A stretch of 64,000 nt of DNA, taken from contig OY855914.1 of the NCBI GenBank assembly GCA_963693305.1, positions 26,898,472-26,962,471 of the forward strand, written 5' to 3'. The notes beneath the pieces were generated by a model. The model did no database searches, had not been told where the DNA came from, and was given only the letters and a program-made list of their open reading frames with translations. Shown one piece after another: positions 62,601 to 64,000 of this stretch. Both the position numbers and the translations under genes were made by a program. Position 1 is the first letter of the stretch. Each line of letters opens with the position of its first letter. Origin of the DNA: Meandrina meandrites. Taxonomy: Eukaryota > Cnidaria > Anthozoa > Scleractinia > Meandrinidae.

Positions 62601-63520
62601 GACTGACGCGGCAAACTGTTTCTTTTTTTTTTCTTGGAAAAAAACGTCGCTAAAATTACAAGATAAAACTTCTCATTTATAATGTTTCATTTCTTGCAGT
62701 ATAAGATGGTAATGAATGAAAGGCAAAAGTAAGTATATCGGTTAATTCTAAACGTGGGTATAGTAGCACGGGTCGGGCCAGTGGAGCTGTCATATGACGT
62801 CTCCACAGCCTTGCTGTAAGCATGGTAGCAATAAGAAGTGAAACTTTTGGCTAGTTTTATGCAAGTACTTCTCGGAACAGAAACATTGTCGTCTTAGAAC
62901 CTGGCCCCTAAATCCAATTTTCTTTTTGCAAATTATATTATTGTTAATCAAGCTTGCCAATCACAGACCGTCATACGTCATATTACGTTATGGCGTCACA
63001 AAAATATCGCTTTAATTTTTTAATTTTAGATCCATAACTACACTAATCCTTGTCGTAATTTCTCACTTCTTCAGCGAGACTGATCATGTCAAGAAGCAAA
63101 TCGCTGACCTTCAGACCAAAACAGATGCCCAAGTAAGTAGATACAGAAAATAGAGGATGTTTTGATCTTTGTTTTGGTCAAATAACACCAACTTGACGAA
63201 ATATCCAGTTACATGTAAAATCAGAAAACTTTGTAGCGTTATTTTCGCATAATACACTGTCACAGGTTTCATGTCTTAATTTAGTGACGCCACAGGCCCC
63301 ACTGAGTGACTTGGTTAATAACTAAAAACGTGGAACCGGCGCATAGACCAGTGTAATGATGACTTTTGTTACCATTACAGCTGAATAACTTTCTGACAGG
63401 AAAAATATAATAATTGAGATTTATTTTACCTTTTTCCTTCACCAGATTTTAACGAAAAAGAAGACCCCAGGAGTGTTAAGTCATAGAAGACATTTCAGCC
63501 GGTTATTTCGGCGCCATTAA
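56640..63520 (+). CDS. Gene C: coiled-coil protein built of ~21 very small exons
   Basis: Exons: 56640-56658, 57334-57395, 57594-57655, 58105-58168, about 58786-58829, 59100-59145, 59243-59280, 59401-59446, 59755-59802, 60078-60109, 60287-60332, 60488-60535, 60884-60906, 61284-61317, 61411-61458, 62161-62192, 62367-62412, 62521-62591, 62700-62728, 63075-63132, 63446-63520. Exon 2 could instead end at 57365, also in phase. The product begins MESENAEPNMSQEEAEK. It is almost wholly charged helix (EERSKEAKIEQIQREIK-like segments) and ends in a basic tail RRHFSRLFRRH. I do not recognise the family. The join from exon 17 to exon 18 is one base out of frame as drawn, so the C-terminal part needs an alternative donor or a corrected base. 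Confidence 0.72.
57924..57943. repeat. 20-bp perfect palindrome
   Basis: GGGGAAAGCATGCTTTCCCC in intron 3 of gene C is self-complementary. No partner or flanking duplication is seen; it could be a relic of an inverted-repeat element or chance. Confidence 0.6.
58187..58551. mobile_element. MITE-like element flanked by TTAA in intron 4 of gene C
   Basis: The left end is TTAA GGTGGGGGTACAC and the right end, reverse-complemented, is TTAA GGCGGGGGTACAC. That is a 13-bp inverted repeat with one mismatch, bounded by TTAA on both sides. TTAA duplication is typical of piggyBac-type insertion; the superfamily assignment is inference. Confidence 0.75.
59521..59570. repeat. GACC/GACT tetranucleotide repeat
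   Basis: Tandem GACC units flanked by GACT units in intron 8 of gene C. Confidence 0.92.
60914..61139. mobile_element. Possible MITE in intron 13 of gene C
   Basis: The two ends are imperfect inverted repeats: AAGGGGCGAATTAGACTGTG at the left, and TTAGGGCCGATTTACACGGT when the right end is reverse-complemented. The inside repeats GACACG and GTGTAAAT motifs and is GC-richer than the flanks. The match is imperfect, so it is less certain than the other elements. Confidence 0.5.
62273..62334. repeat. CACTC pentanucleotide repeat
   Basis: About twelve CACTC units with two interruptions lie in intron 16 of gene C, 32 nt before exon 17. Confidence 0.92.
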
Positions 63521-63583
63521 GGAATGGAACAAATTGTAAATTGTCAATGTATTTTTCTTCCTGATTTTGATAATGTAACAAAC

Positions 63584-63589
63584 AATAAA
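63584..63589 (+). terminator. Polyadenylation signal AATAAA of gene C
   Basis: AATAAA lies 64 nt after the gene C stop codon and is followed by a T/G-rich stretch (GTTACTCGTTGTTTCC). This is a normal spacing for a short 3' UTR. Confidence 0.7.
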
Positions 63590-64000
63590 AGCACTTCAGT
63601 TACTCGTTGTTTCCTGGATTTCATTTCTCATATATTTAAACTGACTCTTTTGCTGATATGTTTTCTCGTAAAGTATTCATCCCGGGACAATTTTAAAAGT
63701 TAAAGTATATACTTAATTGTAACATCCTATTTGCCTGGCAAAAGTTAGCAAAAATATTCAAACGTACTTATAGAATACAACTCCCCAGGTTGCCATCCTT
63801 CTGGTCATGATAGCTCCCTCTGGGTACGAAACCAAACATGATAAAACAGCGCATGCCGTATTAGAACTCCCCAAAGTCTGGAACGCAAGTTCTTTAAGGG
63901 CTGTTTATATATTTAGACAGCGTAAAGACGAAGAATGTAACCATTTCAGTCTGCTGTCCACGCCAGGATGGGCTCAAGGCGAGAGACTGGAACGAGTATC

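Overview
This is eukaryotic nuclear DNA: intron-rich genes with canonical GT/AG junctions, AATAAA signals, tRNA-derived SINE-like repeats, short inverted-repeat elements and many simple repeats. The repeat types suggest a cnidarian, probably a coral. That is inference from style; no single sequence here proves the taxon.

Gene A (minus strand, 48175 down to 58) is a large WD-repeat protein gene that I reconstructed as 34 coding exons. All splice phases agree. The exons sum to 5397 nt, or 1798 residues plus a stop. Residues about 80-740 form a WD40/beta-propeller region. A long acidic, low-complexity linker and a basic, charged C-terminal segment follow. It looks closest to the WDR87/WDR97 type, but I hold that name loosely.

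The dominant object is a tandem array at 14176-45915. It is about 31.7 kb of a 17-bp unit, roughly 1,865 copies, with consensus GGAAAAGTATACACAGA and variants. It fills almost all of intron 3 of gene A (13834-46436). Because 17 is not a multiple of 3, every frame of a strand encodes the same 17-residue repeat. On the minus strand that repeat has no stop codon, which yields enormous spurious reading frames of up to 10,570 codons. The array has variant zones and nested higher-order duplications (periods about 629, 799, 901, 1086 and 1341 bp, plus copies about 3.6 and 7.5 kb apart). On the gene-sense strand it almost entirely lacks AG dinucleotides.

To the right are two plus-strand genes. Gene B (49470-53382, four exons, 229 aa) encodes a small secreted protein with 12 cysteines, a signal peptide and a GPI-type C-terminus. 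Gene C (56640-63520, about 21 tiny exons) encodes a coiled-coil protein of roughly 325 residues. Its exons recur in phase-matched groups. One exon (62521-62591) is one base out of phase with its upstream neighbour.

The rest is introns and intergenic DNA. These hold SINE-like copies (one abuts the left edge of the array), an 849-bp element with terminal inverted repeats in intron 1 of gene A, three MITE-like elements, a 230-nt purine tract and six G or C runs of 15-24 nt. The three genes show no obvious functional link.
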